Positions 1 to 8,305 of a stretch of DNA of 46,593 bases are shown here, in pieces. This stretch comes from Bacteroidaceae bacterium (GTDB taxonomy: Bacteria > Bacteroidota > Bacteroidia > Bacteroidales > Bacteroidaceae). Location of the stretch: the NCBI GenBank assembly GCA_017521285.1, contig JAFXDG010000088.1:1-46593 (forward strand), read 5' to 3'. The position numbers and the translations under genes were made by a program. How positions within the stretch are numbered: the first letter of the stretch is position 1; every line of letters starts with the position of its first letter. The notes beneath the pieces are model-generated. The model saw nothing but the letters and a program-made list of their open reading frames with translations. It searched no databases and had not been told where the DNA came from.

Positions 1-2513
1 ACCTTCACCTCGTTGTTGCGGGCAAGGAACTGGATGTTGAAAGGTCCTGAGATGTTCAGCTCCTTGGCAATCTGACGGCTGATCTGCTTGATGCGACGGG
101 CCGTAGCGAAGTAAATCTTCTGGGCAGGGAAGACGAGCGTAGCATCGCCTGAGTGTACACCGGCAAACTCGATATGCTCGCTGATGGCATACTCTACCAC
201 CTCGCCATTCTGAGCCACGGCATCGAACTCGATTTCCTTGGTGTTCTCGAGGAACTGGCTTACCACCACGGGGAACTCCTTGCTCACCTCTGAGGCCATC
301 TGGAGGAACTCCTTCAACTCATCGTCGTTGTAGCAAACGTTCATGGCCGCACCTGAGAGCACGTATGAGGGACGTACAAGGACGGGATAGCCCACCTTAT
401 CGACGAACTGCTTCACATCCTCGAGGCTGGTCAGTTCCTGCCAAGCGGGCTGGTCGATGCCCAGCTGGTCGAGCATGGCAGAGAACTTGTTGCGGTTCTC
501 GGCACGGTCGATGCTCAGCGGTGAGGTACCCAGGATGGGCACTGACTGGCGATGGAGCTTCATGGCCAGGTTATTAGGAATCTGTCCACCCACAGAGACG
601 ATGACACCACCGGGTTGCTCGAGGTCGATGACATCGAGCACACGCTCGAACGAGAGTTCATCGAAGTAGAGGCGGTCGCACATGTCGTAGTCGGTAGATA
701 CGGTCTCGGGGTTGTAGTTGATCATGATGGACTTGTAGCCCAACTTGCGGGCCGTCTGTACGGCATTCACCGAGCACCAGTCGAACTCAACGGACGAACC
801 GATGCGGTAGGCACCTGAGCCAAGGACAACCACCGACTTGTCGTTCTTATAGTAGTTCACATCGTAACCCTCTACGGCATAGGTCATGTAAAGGTAATTG
901 GTCAGCTCGGGATGTTCGCTGGCCACGGTGTTGATGCGCTTCACGGCAGGCAGGATGCCCAACTCCTTACGGCGGGCACGCACGCTGAGCGACTCTTTCT
1001 CCATGTTGCTCTGAGGCTTCAGCACGAAGCGTGCAATCTGGAAGTCAGAGAAGCCGAGCACTTTGGCTTGGCGGAGCACATCGGCAGGCACATCGGCCAA
1101 GGTGTTGTAGCCGCAAAGCACCTTCTTATAGTCAACAATGTTCTTCAGTCTTTCGAGGAACCAGGGAGCAATCTTGGTCAGCTCGTAGAGGCGGTCGATG
1201 GTGTAACCCTCTTCGAGCGCCTGAGCCAGTGCGAAGACACGCAGGTCGGTGGGGTTGGAAAGCTCGTGGTCGAGGTTGTCGAACTTGGTGTGTTCGTTGC
1301 CCACAAATCCGTGCATACCCTGGCCAATCATGCGGAGGCCCTTCTGGATAATCTCTTCGAACGAACGGCCGATGGACATGATTTCGCCCACAGACTTCAT
1401 GCTTGAGCCGATTTCGCGTGACACACCGGCAAACTTCGTCAAGTCCCAACGAGGAATCTTGCAGATGAGATAGTCGAGCTGGGGAGCCACGTAAGCCGAG
1501 TTGGGAGTACCCATTTCGCCAATCTCGTCGAGCGTATAGCCGAGGGCAATCTTTGCAGCCACAAAAGCAAGGGGATAACCCGTAGCCTTGGAGGCAAGGG
1601 CAGAAGAACGGCTCAGACGGGCATTCACCTCGATGACACGGTAGTCGTTGGTGTCGCCATTGAAGGCATACTGGATGTTACACTCGCCCACAATGCCGAG
1701 GTGGCGGATAGCCTTCACAGAGAGCTCTTGCAGCATCTTCACCTGATCGTCGCTGAGCGAGCAAGTGGGAGCCACCACGATACTCTCACCCGTGTGGATA
1801 CCCAGAGGGTCGAAGTTCTCCATGCTGGCCACGGTGAAGCAGTGGTCGTTGGCATCGCGGATAACCTCGAACTCAATCTCCTTCCATCCCTTCAGCGACT
1901 CTTCCACAAGAATCTGCTTGCTGAAGGTGAACGAGCTTTCGGCCAACTTCACGAACTCCTCCTTATTCTGACAGATACCGCTACCAAGTCCGCCTAAGGC
2001 ATAAGCCGAACGGACCATCACGGGGAAGCCGATGCGCTCAGCAGCAGCGATGGCATCTTCCATCGTCTCTACGGCCTGGCTGACGGGAGTCTTCATTTCA
2101 ATCTCGTCGAGCTTCTTCACGAAGAGGTCGCGGTCTTCGGTGTACATGATGGCATCCACCGATGTACCCAACACCTGCACACCATATTGCTCGAGGATGC
2201 CACGGGTGTAGAGGTCGGTACCACAGTTGAGTGCCGTCTGTCCGCCAAAGGCCAACAGGATGCCGTCGGGACGCTCCTTCTTGATGATTTCCTCTACAAA
2301 GAAGGGAGTCACGGGCAGGAAATACACCTGGTCGGCAATGCCCTCCGATGTCTGGATGGTGGCCACATTGGGATTCACCAACACTGAACTGATACCCTCT
2401 TCGCGCAGCGCCTTCAATGCCTGCGAACCGCTGTAGTCAAACTCTCCGGCCTGACCAATCTTCAATGCACCCGAGCCGAGCACGAGCACTTTCTTCAGCT
2501 TCTTTTTCTCCAT
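1..2513 (-). CDS. carB: Carbamoyl-phosphate synthase large subunit (5' part, cut by window edge)
   Basis: Reading the minus strand from the ATG at 2513 gives about 837 residues with no stop before the left edge; the family is normally about 1,070 residues. The enzyme makes carbamoyl phosphate from bicarbonate, ATP and ammonia supplied by CarA, feeding pyrimidine and arginine synthesis in the cytoplasm. The N-terminus carries the CarB signature GSGALKIGQAGEFDYSGSQ, followed by the first ATP-grasp domain (about residues 128-320, with VRSAYALGGLGSG), the oligomerisation domain, and the repeated GSGAYRIGSSVEFDWC that opens the second synthetase half. The end of the second ATP-grasp domain and the allosteric MGS-like domain lie outside the window. 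carA is not visible. Family assignment is very secure. Confidence 0.96.
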   Translation of the reverse strand, partial: MEKKKLKKVLVLGSGALKIGQAGEFDYSGSQALKALREEGISSVLVNPNVATIQTSEGIADQVYFLPVTPFFVEEIIKKERPDGILLAFGGQTALNCGTDLYTRGILEQYGVQVLGTSVDAIMYTEDRDLFVKKLDEIEMKTPVSQAVETMEDAIAAAERIGFPVMVRSAYALGGLGSGICQNKEEFVKLAESSFTFSKQILVEESLKGWKEIEFEVIRDANDHCFTVASMENFDPLGIHTGESIVVAPTCSLSDDQVKMLQELSVKAIRHLGIVGECNIQYAFNGDTNDYRVIEVNARLSRSSALASKATGYPLAFVAAKIALGYTLDEIGEMGTPNSAYVAPQLDYLICKIPRWDLTKFAGVSREIGSSMKSVGEIMSIGRSFEEIIQKGLRMIGQGMHGFVGNEHTKFDNLDHELSNPTDLRVFALAQALEEGYTIDRLYELTKIAPWFLERLKNIVDYKKVLCGYNTLADVPADVLRQAKVLGFSDFQIARFVLKPQSNMEKESLSVRARRKELGILPAVKRINTVASEHPELTNYLYMTYAVEGYDVNYYKNDKSVVVLGSGAYRIGSSVEFDWCSVNAVQTARKLGYKSIMINYNPETVSTDYDMCDRLYFDELSFERVLDVIDLEQPGGVIVSVGGQIPNNLAMKLHRQSVPILGTSPLSIDRAENRNKFSAMLDQLGIDQPAWQELTSLEDVKQFVDKVGYPVLVRPSYVLSGAAMNVCYNDDELKEFLQMASEVSKEFPVVVSQFLENTKEIEFDAVAQNGEVVEYAISEHIEFAGVHSGDATLVFPAQKIYFATARRIKQISRQIAKELNISGPFNIQFLARNNEVK

Positions 2514-2968
2514 TGTTCTGTTTTTATTTAATCTTTATGTATCATTCTCCAAATCCACCCGCATCCATCCCAGGGTTAAGGTATGCTTAACCCAAGGCTA
2601 AGGCAGGTTCATCCATGGGGTGTTTTCCTCTCCCGTCTGAAAAACATTTTTCTCAGATAGGGAAGAAAATCTTTCCAGGTCTTGTCTTCTTTTGGCCTCC
2701 TCCGACTCCCCAAAAGGAGAGAAAAAGCAATGTCTCCAAGCCTGACTTCCCCCCTTGGGGGGATTGAGGGGGCTTTCCATATAAAGAAAATGCATCGCTC
2801 TTCCCAGGGGAAGGGAGCAATGCATTACCTTATATTATATATGCCTGTCGGATTGACCAACGAACTGTTTCACGTCCATACTTTCCAAATTTCGTGCAAA
2901 GTAACAACTTATTTTCGGGATAACAAAGAAAAAGCGGGAGAAGTTTGTGAAAAAAAGAACAGGGGCAT
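2514..2968. other. Intergenic stretch upstream of carB
   Basis: This stretch separates carB from the tRNA-Gln terminator. It contains no convincing gene; the short reading frames here are low in support. Its middle (about 2694-2777) holds one copy of a palindromic GC-rich repeat described separately. The carB promoter should lie close to 2514-2600, but I see no clear TAnnTTTG box. Confidence 0.5.
2694..2777. repeat. Palindromic intergenic repeat, copy 1
   Basis: Two arms, 2694-2731 and 2744-2777, form an imperfect inverted repeat. The left arm (GGCCTCCTCCGACTCCCC then AAAAGGAGAG) closely matches the left arm of the element at 8893-8982, and the right arm (CCCCTTGGGGGGATTGAGGG) is the complementary version. 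Related elements occur at 36091-36176 and 36513-36548. It could act as a REP-like element or transcript hairpin; function is unknown. Confidence 0.6.
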
Positions 2969-3010
2969 AAAAAAGCCGCCCTCCAAGACCGAAGTCTGAC
3001 GGAAGGCGGC
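2969..3010 (-). terminator. Rho-independent terminator of tRNA-Gln
   Basis: On the minus strand a GCCGCC/GGCGGC stem (arms 3005-3010 and 2975-2980), extended by an inner AGAC/GTCT stem capped by a TTCG loop, is followed by a run of six T residues. It lies just downstream of the tRNA-Gln gene and fits an intrinsic terminator. Confidence 0.8.
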
Positions 3011-3023
3011 ACTCACCCCTAAG

Positions 3024-3094
3024 TTGGGGTATATGGACTCGAACCATAAATGACAGGACCAGAATCTGTAGTGTTACCATTACACCATACCCCA
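3024..3094 (-). tRNA. tRNA-Gln (anticodon CTG)
   Basis: The 71-nt minus-strand sequence folds as a cloverleaf: acceptor TGGGGTA/TACCCCA with discriminator A, D-arm, anticodon loop TTCTGGT giving CTG, and a T-arm TATGG/CCATA with loop TTCGAGT. CCA is not encoded. The last anticodon-stem pair (31-39) is an A.C mismatch, a small oddity. It has its own promoter upstream and terminator downstream. Confidence 0.92.
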
Positions 3095-3112
3095 ATTTTG
3101 CTAAATGCGGTG

Positions 3113-3144
3113 CAAAGGTAAGCACATTTTGCGATACGCACAAA
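3113..3144 (-). promoter_or_regulatory. Bacteroidetes-type promoter of tRNA-Gln
   Basis: On the minus strand a -33 TTTG (3141-3144) and a -7 TACCTTTG (3113-3120) are separated by 20 bp, an exact match to the Bacteroidetes primary sigma consensus. It lies about 18 bp before the tRNA 5' end. Confidence 0.8.
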
Positions 3145-3226
3145 CTTTTCCCCGAAAAAGTTTAGCCAAATGCCATTTTTTTGCCGAGTTTTTCACATTT
3201 CGGCTTTCCGCAAGCTCCATTTTGGC

Positions 3227-5410
3227 CTATTTCACCACCTTTTTCCCCCGATGAATAAAGATGCCATGCGAGGGATGCTCCACTTGTCGCCCTTGCAAAT
3301 CGTAATAGGGGAAAGCCGTGCTTGAGCCATCCATCTGCACACGACCGATGCCGGAGGCTATGGGCGTGAGGTTGATATAAAAGAGGTTGAAGGTGCGATC
3401 CTTCGTGATTTCGTGTGCACCGGCAGTCAAGGGATGGGTGATGATGTTGCCGGAGGTAGCGCTCACTTTGGTGCCGTCAATCTTGATGTTGGGCACAGTC
3501 CCTTCGGCAAACACCAAGGTAAGGAGCATCTCCTGCGTGATGGTAAAGCGGATGCTGGTGCTGCTCTCCATCTTCAGGCAATCGGTATAGGTAGTGCCGT
3601 TCACCGTGGCTTGCCCCTTACTATTGGAATAGTTGCCCTGGATGGTATAGAAACTGTTGGATGGCTTGCGCCCCGTAAAGTGGCAAGCGTAGTCTCCATC
3701 CGTGGGCAAAGCGGGTGTACCCGGAGCGTCATCATCGTCGTCTGTATCATCGTCACCTCCCCCTCCGGTGGACTCACTTCCAAATACTCCCACAAGGGTC
3801 GGTTGATAAGCCGCAAGAGCATTCTTCAAGGCGGTGTTCACCTCGTAATCAGCATCATCGGTGGCATTGTTGAAAGTCCATTGGAAATCGCCGTGTTGCA
3901 TACGTCCGGCACCATATTGTCCGGTAACGACAGCAGGCACCCCGGTGGCCTCATCGGCCGTATAGGCGTACATCTTTTCAGGGTCGGTATCGAAGTTGTT
4001 GTAGATAGTACCGCCTTTCAGCGTCTTGTAGGTAGCAGGCACCTGCTCGTCGCGCGTGTCGGCTTCGTAGCAATCGAAGTTGGTGACACTCTGCTTATGG
4101 GTCACCAAGCGGAAGTTTTCTGACCGCTCGGCATACAGGTTTCCGTACGCCTTTATCATACCACCGTCTTCGCCCGAAAAAGTCCCCTTACCCCCATCGG
4201 CCACGTCGCTACCTTGCTTGGAGATTAGCATGGGCTTGTTCACATGGCGGAAATAGTTGCTCTCCACGAAGACATTGCTTCCCATGGTGGCTCCTACACC
4301 GTATTTGGCCACACCATCGAAATAGTTGTTATAGACGTGTACCGTCATGGTGCGCACACGCGGATGACGCGAATCACTATGGTCAAACCAATTGTGATGG
4401 TAGGTGATGAAGTTTTCGCCACTCTCGCTGGTCATACCGCAAAGTGCCATCTTTCCGCAATCCCAAAAACGGTTGAAGGAGAAGGTCATGTATTGCGAAT
4501 CGCCCTTGCAATCGAGCGAACCGTCACCCTTGGCCTGATCGCTATCGCTGCCCGTCTGTCCGTAGAAGAAGTCGATATGATGCACCCAACAATGGCTATT
4601 GTCGGTATCAACGGAGATGCAATCGTCCATACAGAGCATGATAGCAAAGTTCCTCACCTCCACACTTTTGCAATTCCTCAACAAAAGGCCGAATCCACGG
4701 ATGGCAGCATCGTTTCCCACCCCTTCCAAGGTGATGTTCATCTCGGCTTGGGCATTCTTTCCCTTCATCTGCAACCCTTCGGAACTACTGGAAAACTTAT
4801 CCATATCGGATGCCTCGATAGTGCCTATCAGGCGAATGGCCAACGGAGTCTTGTCGTACCCTTTCTGACGGGCATCCAAGATGGCTTGCAAACCGGTGAA
4901 CATCTGTGGTGCACCATTGCTTTTGGTCACAACACCGCAAGTAACGGTCTTGGCCGTGGACGATGTCACATAGATGACCTTCGCACCACTCTTCAGCGTA
5001 CCATCGTCGTTGTAAGCCCCTATGCCTGAATGGTTCAGATGGGCAAATCCTGCACGATCATGCGCCTTGACGGTGAACTTGTCCGATTCGGCCACTTCGC
5101 CCTCCAACTCTTTACCTTCTGCGTCCAAAGCCACCACCTTGAATTGGTATTCACCGGCCTTCAATCCCAACGCATCGGCCCGGCCATACGCGCCATAGTC
5201 GCGCACAAGCGGAGCATCCAACAGGAAATATTCACCCCCTGTGGGACGACACATCACACGATACGTGGAAGCACCCTCCACGGGTGTCCAGGTGACATAA
5301 GCCGACTCAATCCAACCACCGGCCTCGTCAAGAATAAGGGGAAGGGCAGGCAAAGGCATTATCAGAGCCACAACAACCGCCCACAACTTGAACAACATAT
5401 TTTTTCTCAT
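3227..5410 (-). CDS. Secreted PL1 pectate lyase with fibronectin-like N-terminus
   Basis: A 727-residue exported protein. I chose the ATG at 5410, which opens a signal peptide; the longer frame from 5440 starts inside a TACATTTG promoter box (5438-5445). After the signal peptide come a fibronectin-III-like domain (about 25-120), then a right-handed beta-helix typical of polysaccharide lyase family 1, with HCWVHHIDFFYG, GDGSLDCKGDSQYMTFSF and the RHPRVR motif (near residue 350) that carries the catalytic Arg of the family. An Asp/Gly-rich linker (about 545-565) leads to a C-terminal beta domain ending in the YDLQGRQV...GKKVVK tail common on secreted Bacteroidetes enzymes. It probably cleaves polygalacturonate by beta-elimination outside the cell or in the periplasm. 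A second PL1 enzyme lies at 10552-12102. Confidence 0.88.
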   Translation of the reverse strand: MRKNMLFKLWAVVVALIMPLPALPLILDEAGGWIESAYVTWTPVEGASTYRVMCRPTGGEYFLLDAPLVRDYGAYGRADALGLKAGEYQFKVVALDAEGKELEGEVAESDKFTVKAHDRAGFAHLNHSGIGAYNDDGTLKSGAKVIYVTSSTAKTVTCGVVTKSNGAPQMFTGLQAILDARQKGYDKTPLAIRLIGTIEASDMDKFSSSSEGLQMKGKNAQAEMNITLEGVGNDAAIRGFGLLLRNCKSVEVRNFAIMLCMDDCISVDTDNSHCWVHHIDFFYGQTGSDSDQAKGDGSLDCKGDSQYMTFSFNRFWDCGKMALCGMTSESGENFITYHHNWFDHSDSRHPRVRTMTVHVYNNYFDGVAKYGVGATMGSNVFVESNYFRHVNKPMLISKQGSDVADGGKGTFSGEDGGMIKAYGNLYAERSENFRLVTHKQSVTNFDCYEADTRDEQVPATYKTLKGGTIYNNFDTDPEKMYAYTADEATGVPAVVTGQYGAGRMQHGDFQWTFNNATDDADYEVNTALKNALAAYQPTLVGVFGSESTGGGGDDDTDDDDDAPGTPALPTDGDYACHFTGRKPSNSFYTIQGNYSNSKGQATVNGTTYTDCLKMESSTSIRFTITQEMLLTLVFAEGTVPNIKIDGTKVSATSGNIITHPLTAGAHEITKDRTFNLFYINLTPIASGIGRVQMDGSSTAFPYYDLQGRQVEHPSHGIFIHRGKKVVK

Positions 5411-5557
5411 AATGGTAATCGTTCGATTTTCAAGCCACAAATGTACTCACTATTTTTCAAAAACCGTACAAATGCAGCCCTTTTTCCGAACAAACAGCCC
5501 TTTTTCTGTGTTCTCCTCCCTGTTATATTCTATCACTAACCCTAAAAAATTACCGTT

Positions 5558-6136
5558 ATGAGCAAAAGTATTAAAGGAACCATGACCGAAAAGAACCTGC
5601 TGACCTCCTTTGCCGGCGAATCGCAAGCACGCAACCGCTACACCTTTTTCGCCAAACAGGCCATAAAGGACGGATACGAACAGATAGCCGCCATCTTCTT
5701 GGAAACGGCAGAGCAAGAACGTATGCACGCCAAGCGCATGTTTGAACACCTGGAGGGTGGCATGGTCAGCATCACCGCTGCCTATCCCGCAGGAGTCATC
5801 GGAAACACGCTGGAGAACCTGAAGGAAGCCGCCGCCGGTGAGCACGAAGAAGCTTTCGAACTCTATCCCGCCTTTGCCGCCATGGCCGAGAAGGAGGGAT
5901 TCACCCAGATTGCCGAAATGTATCGTCGCATCATCATTTCCGAACAAGCCCACGAAAAGCGTTACCAACGACTGATGATGAACATCGAACGCGAACAAGT
6001 GTTCAGCCGCGAACACGAAGTCACCTGGCAATGCCGCAAATGCGGATACATCCATCGTGGCAAGGAAGCGCCCAAGAAGTGTCCGGCTTGTCAGCATTCG
6101 CAAAACTATTTCCAACTGGAGGAAGAGAATTTCTGA
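5558..6136 (+). CDS. rbr: Rubrerythrin
   Basis: This 192-residue protein matches rubrerythrin over its full length. An N-terminal four-helix ferritin-like domain carries the diiron ligands in ESQARNRY, ETAEQERMHAKRMFEH and the later EQAHEKRY, and a C-terminal rubredoxin domain has the two CxxC knuckles (WQCRKCGYIH and KKCPACQH) that hold a single iron. In anaerobes it reduces hydrogen peroxide to water with electrons from NAD(P)H through rubredoxin-type carriers, so it protects against oxygen exposure in the cytoplasm. It stands alone, followed by an inverted repeat and a tRNA. The ATG at 5558 is the only sensible start. Confidence 0.96.
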   Translation: MSKSIKGTMTEKNLLTSFAGESQARNRYTFFAKQAIKDGYEQIAAIFLETAEQERMHAKRMFEHLEGGMVSITAAYPAGVIGNTLENLKEAAAGEHEEAFELYPAFAAMAEKEGFTQIAEMYRRIIISEQAHEKRYQRLMMNIEREQVFSREHEVTWQCRKCGYIHRGKEAPKKCPACQHSQNYFQLEEENF

Positions 6137-6177
6137 GACCTGCAAAAAACAAAAAAAGGTGTGTCATATACAAATTC

Positions 6178-6272
6178 AAGCGCGGATTACGCAGATTGCG
6201 CGGATAAATTACGCCCATCTGGGTAGTAAACTGAAATATAAATCCGTGTAATCCGCGCAATCCGCGCCTAAA
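6178..6272. repeat. Imperfect inverted repeat of GCGGATT-type units
   Basis: Two arms (about 6178-6207 and 6238-6272) are built from alternating GCGCGGATT and ACGC units and are near complements of each other. It sits between rubrerythrin and tRNA-Pro. It could form a long stem-loop and serve as a terminator-like structure, but there is no clean T-tract. Elements built from this motif are scattered in many bacterial genomes; function is unknown. Confidence 0.55.
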
Positions 6273-6309
6273 AATTTGGGAGGTATCATTTCGATACACT
6301 CCCTTTGTG

Positions 6310-6382
6310 TCGGAAAGAGGCGACTCGAACGCCCGACCCCTACGTCCCGAACGTAGTGCGCTACCAACTGCGCTACTTTCCG
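6310..6382 (-). tRNA. tRNA-Pro (anticodon CGG)
   Basis: The 73-nt minus-strand cloverleaf has acceptor CGGAAAG/CTTTCCG with discriminator A, D-arm GCGCAGTTGGTAGCGC, anticodon stem CTACG/CGTAG around loop TTCGGGA (anticodon CGG), and T-loop TTCGAGT. CCA is not encoded. It is divergent from tRNA-Phe. Confidence 0.95.
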
Positions 6383-6396
6383 CCGTTTTGCGGGTG

Positions 6397-6428
6397 CAAA
6401 GATACGCACTTTCTAAGGAAATGCCAAA
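6397..6428 (-). promoter_or_regulatory. Promoter of tRNA-Pro
   Basis: On the minus strand TTTG (6425-6428), a 20-bp spacer and TATCTTTG (6397-6404) exactly match the Bacteroidetes promoter consensus, about 14 bp before the tRNA. Confidence 0.8.
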
Positions 6429-6455
6429 CTTTTTGTGAAAAAATTCCCAAAAGCA

Positions 6456-6486
6456 TTAGGTTTTACCGAAAAAAGCAGTATCTTTG
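6456..6486 (+). promoter_or_regulatory. Promoter of tRNA-Phe
   Basis: TATCTTTG (6479-6486) is an exact -7 box; TTAG (6456-6459) is a three-of-four -33 match with a 19-bp spacer. The box and the following GCACCCGC are the same as in the divergent tRNA-Pro promoter. Confidence 0.7.
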
Positions 6487-6508
6487 CACCCGCATTCAGA
6501 AAAACGTT

Positions 6509-6581
6509 GGTGCCATAGCTCAGTTGGTAGAGCAAAGGACTGAAAATCCTTGTGTCCCCGGTTCGATTCCTGGTGGCACCA
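6509..6581 (+). tRNA. tRNA-Phe (anticodon GAA)
   Basis: A 73-nt cloverleaf with acceptor GGTGCCA/TGGCACC, D-loop AGTTGGTAGA, anticodon stem AAGGA/TCCTT around loop CTGAAAA (anticodon GAA), T-loop TTCGATT and discriminator A. CCA is not encoded. Confidence 0.95.
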
Positions 6582-6589
6582 CACAACAA

Positions 6590-6624
6590 AAAAAAGCTGT
6601 ATCGAAACTGATACAGCTTTTTTT
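6590..6624. terminator. Bidirectional terminator between tRNA-Phe and the SusD-like gene
   Basis: A perfect 9-bp stem AGCTGTATC/GATACAGCT (6595-6603 and 6610-6618) is flanked by A-rich sequence on the left and T7 on the right, so it can stop transcription on both strands. It separates the convergent tRNA-Phe and SusD-like genes. Confidence 0.88.
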
Positions 6625-6668
6625 GTTATTACCTCCCGCCACTGGAAGGAAAGAAAAGAGACATTCCA

Positions 6669-8117
6669 TCAAGCCCCATACCCTGGATTCTGGGTAACAA
6701 TTCCTTCAAAGTCCTTAATAAAATAGGTCGGAATAGGGAACAACAAACGGTATTCCTCAATGCCATACAAATCTACGACCAAGCCATTACGCTTGAGGAA
6801 ACAGAAGTAGCCACCGCTATAAAAAAGCAGTTGTTCACGGATGTTCTTCAATTGCATCAGGAAAGAGTCTTCTGATATTTTCATTCCTTTCACAGACACT
6901 ACTTGTTGCAGATACTCTTGTGCTCCTGTCTCATTACCTAAATAATGTTGGCATTCGGCAAGAGAAAGATACACATCAGTCAACGTTGCATAAGGAATAA
7001 ATGAGGAAGACCTGAAATTGAAGTCATCCAAAACATCATGTTCATCCTGCACAAGTCCCCAAATAATCTCCTGACTTCTATCCTTATCATATTCTTTCGA
7101 AGCGTCTAACTGATAGAATCCATTGGAAAGAATAGTCTCCAACAATGAAGATGCTTCTGCATAATTACCCTCAAACATATAGATATTAGCCAGTACAAAA
7201 CGAGCCACATCCTTCGATACAAAGAAGAAATCATCAGCATCAGCAAACGGCAAGTTTCTCTTTTCTTCAAGCTGTTCAATTGCTGCCAGCAAATCTGTTT
7301 TCAGATATGCCAAGACTTCGGCCTGTGGGAGACGCTTCCAATCTGATTTACTGGAATTCTCCCCTTTATAACACAACTGATAAGGGACATCACCCCACAA
7401 CTGAACTAAAGCTGAATGCCCCATAGCAAGGTACACATTGAAATAATGGCCATATACATCTAACAATCTTGCCTCCTCTTGTCTGAAACGAACCAAATCA
7501 TTATGTACCGACAGCAGATTATCCCATACATTGACAATGTACCCGTATGCATTCATTGAAAATAGATCTCTGTTAGCAAGATTGTATTGTTCGGCCATAG
7601 AAATATTTGACATGGCTACTGTCATTCTTTCAGCAACCGAGTTTGCAATCGCAACTCCCCGATCTCCCAATTCAGGCAAATCACCAAACTCCATGAAACG
7701 TCCCGCCTGTACGAGGCGGACAACGGCCACCACCCTTTCTGCCTCATCCAAAATACGAATAATATTGCTATATTCAGCCGAAGCGTCCAACCTTTGCACC
7801 ACAATTTTCAAGATGTTTCCGCTCAGTGTTTTTTCATATTCCATTCGGGTATCACACAACGGCTTGCCATCTCTATACTCATATATATCGCAAAAACTGT
7901 TGCTTAATATCAATTCATTCTTCTCCAACTGCAATTTTCCAGGCAAATCAACCTTTACCGTATATTCTCCGCCTTCATTGGGTACATGTATCTCTACCGT
8001 ATCGCGTACCACACAGTCAACTTTAAAAACCTCATCATTATCATCGCCACATGAAACTACTGACGAAGAAAGCACTATAGCAAAAAAGCAAGCAACAAAA
8101 AGATTGTAAGTTTTCAT
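6669..8117 (-). CDS. Orphan SusD/RagB-like outer-membrane lipoprotein
   Basis: A 482-residue protein starting at the ATG at 8117 with a lipoprotein signal (SSVVSCGDD). An N-terminal beta-rich segment (about 25-125, with EGGEYTVKV) resembles a BACON-type domain; the rest is a shortened SusD-like TPR fold with HALVQLWGDVPYQ, YLSLAECQHYLGN and the SusD-family ending FPIPTYFIKDFEGIVTQNPGY. SusD proteins bind glycans or other ligands on the cell surface as lids of SusC TonB-dependent channels. Here no susC gene is adjacent, and the SusD portion is shorter than the usual 500-600 residues. Its ligand cannot be predicted. Three tandem 11-bp repeats lie just upstream. Confidence 0.8.
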   Translation of the reverse strand: MKTYNLFVACFFAIVLSSSVVSCGDDNDEVFKVDCVVRDTVEIHVPNEGGEYTVKVDLPGKLQLEKNELILSNSFCDIYEYRDGKPLCDTRMEYEKTLSGNILKIVVQRLDASAEYSNIIRILDEAERVVAVVRLVQAGRFMEFGDLPELGDRGVAIANSVAERMTVAMSNISMAEQYNLANRDLFSMNAYGYIVNVWDNLLSVHNDLVRFRQEEARLLDVYGHYFNVYLAMGHSALVQLWGDVPYQLCYKGENSSKSDWKRLPQAEVLAYLKTDLLAAIEQLEEKRNLPFADADDFFFVSKDVARFVLANIYMFEGNYAEASSLLETILSNGFYQLDASKEYDKDRSQEIIWGLVQDEHDVLDDFNFRSSSFIPYATLTDVYLSLAECQHYLGNETGAQEYLQQVVSVKGMKISEDSFLMQLKNIREQLLFYSGGYFCFLKRNGLVVDLYGIEEYRLLFPIPTYFIKDFEGIVTQNPGYGA

Positions 8118-8139
8118 AAAATTCAATTTGGTTAAGTAT

Positions 8140-8172
8140 TTGGGAATACATTGGGAATACATTGGGAATACA
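8140..8172. repeat. Three perfect 11-bp tandem repeats upstream of the SusD-like gene
   Basis: The unit TTGGGAATACA occurs three times without mismatch, 23 bp upstream of the SusD-like start codon, in its leader or promoter region. It could bind a regulator or vary in copy number. Confidence 0.75.
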
Positions 8173-8266
8173 AAGTAACAACTTATTCCTGAGATAACAA
8201 AGAAACAAGAAGAAAAACTGGCAGAAAGAAGCTAAAGTCCCATATTATACAATTTACATTATATGA

Positions 8267-8298
8267 TTTGTATAATACAAAACAAATAATTACCTTTG
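8267..8298 (+). promoter_or_regulatory. Promoter of the pnuC-TPK pair
   Basis: TTTG (8267-8270), a 20-bp spacer and TACCTTTG (8291-8298) exactly match the Bacteroidetes promoter. The -7 box ends only 7 bp before the ATG at 8306, implying a nearly leaderless mRNA and leaving no room for a riboswitch. Confidence 0.75.
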
Positions 8299-8305
8299 CG
8301 GCATT

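Noticed and set aside
3413-4123. 236-residue plus-strand frame inside the pectate lyase gene
   Set aside because: Shadow frame; it opposes conserved lyase motifs and has no start context or domain.
5450-6145. 231-residue antisense frame covering rubrerythrin
   Set aside because: Pure shadow of the rubrerythrin gene, with no recognisable domain.
8185-8200. CTGAGA motif upstream of pnuC, as in TPP riboswitches
   Set aside because: The rest of the TPP fold (the conserved ACCTGA and GGATAATGCC-type regions) is missing, and the promoter lies downstream of it.
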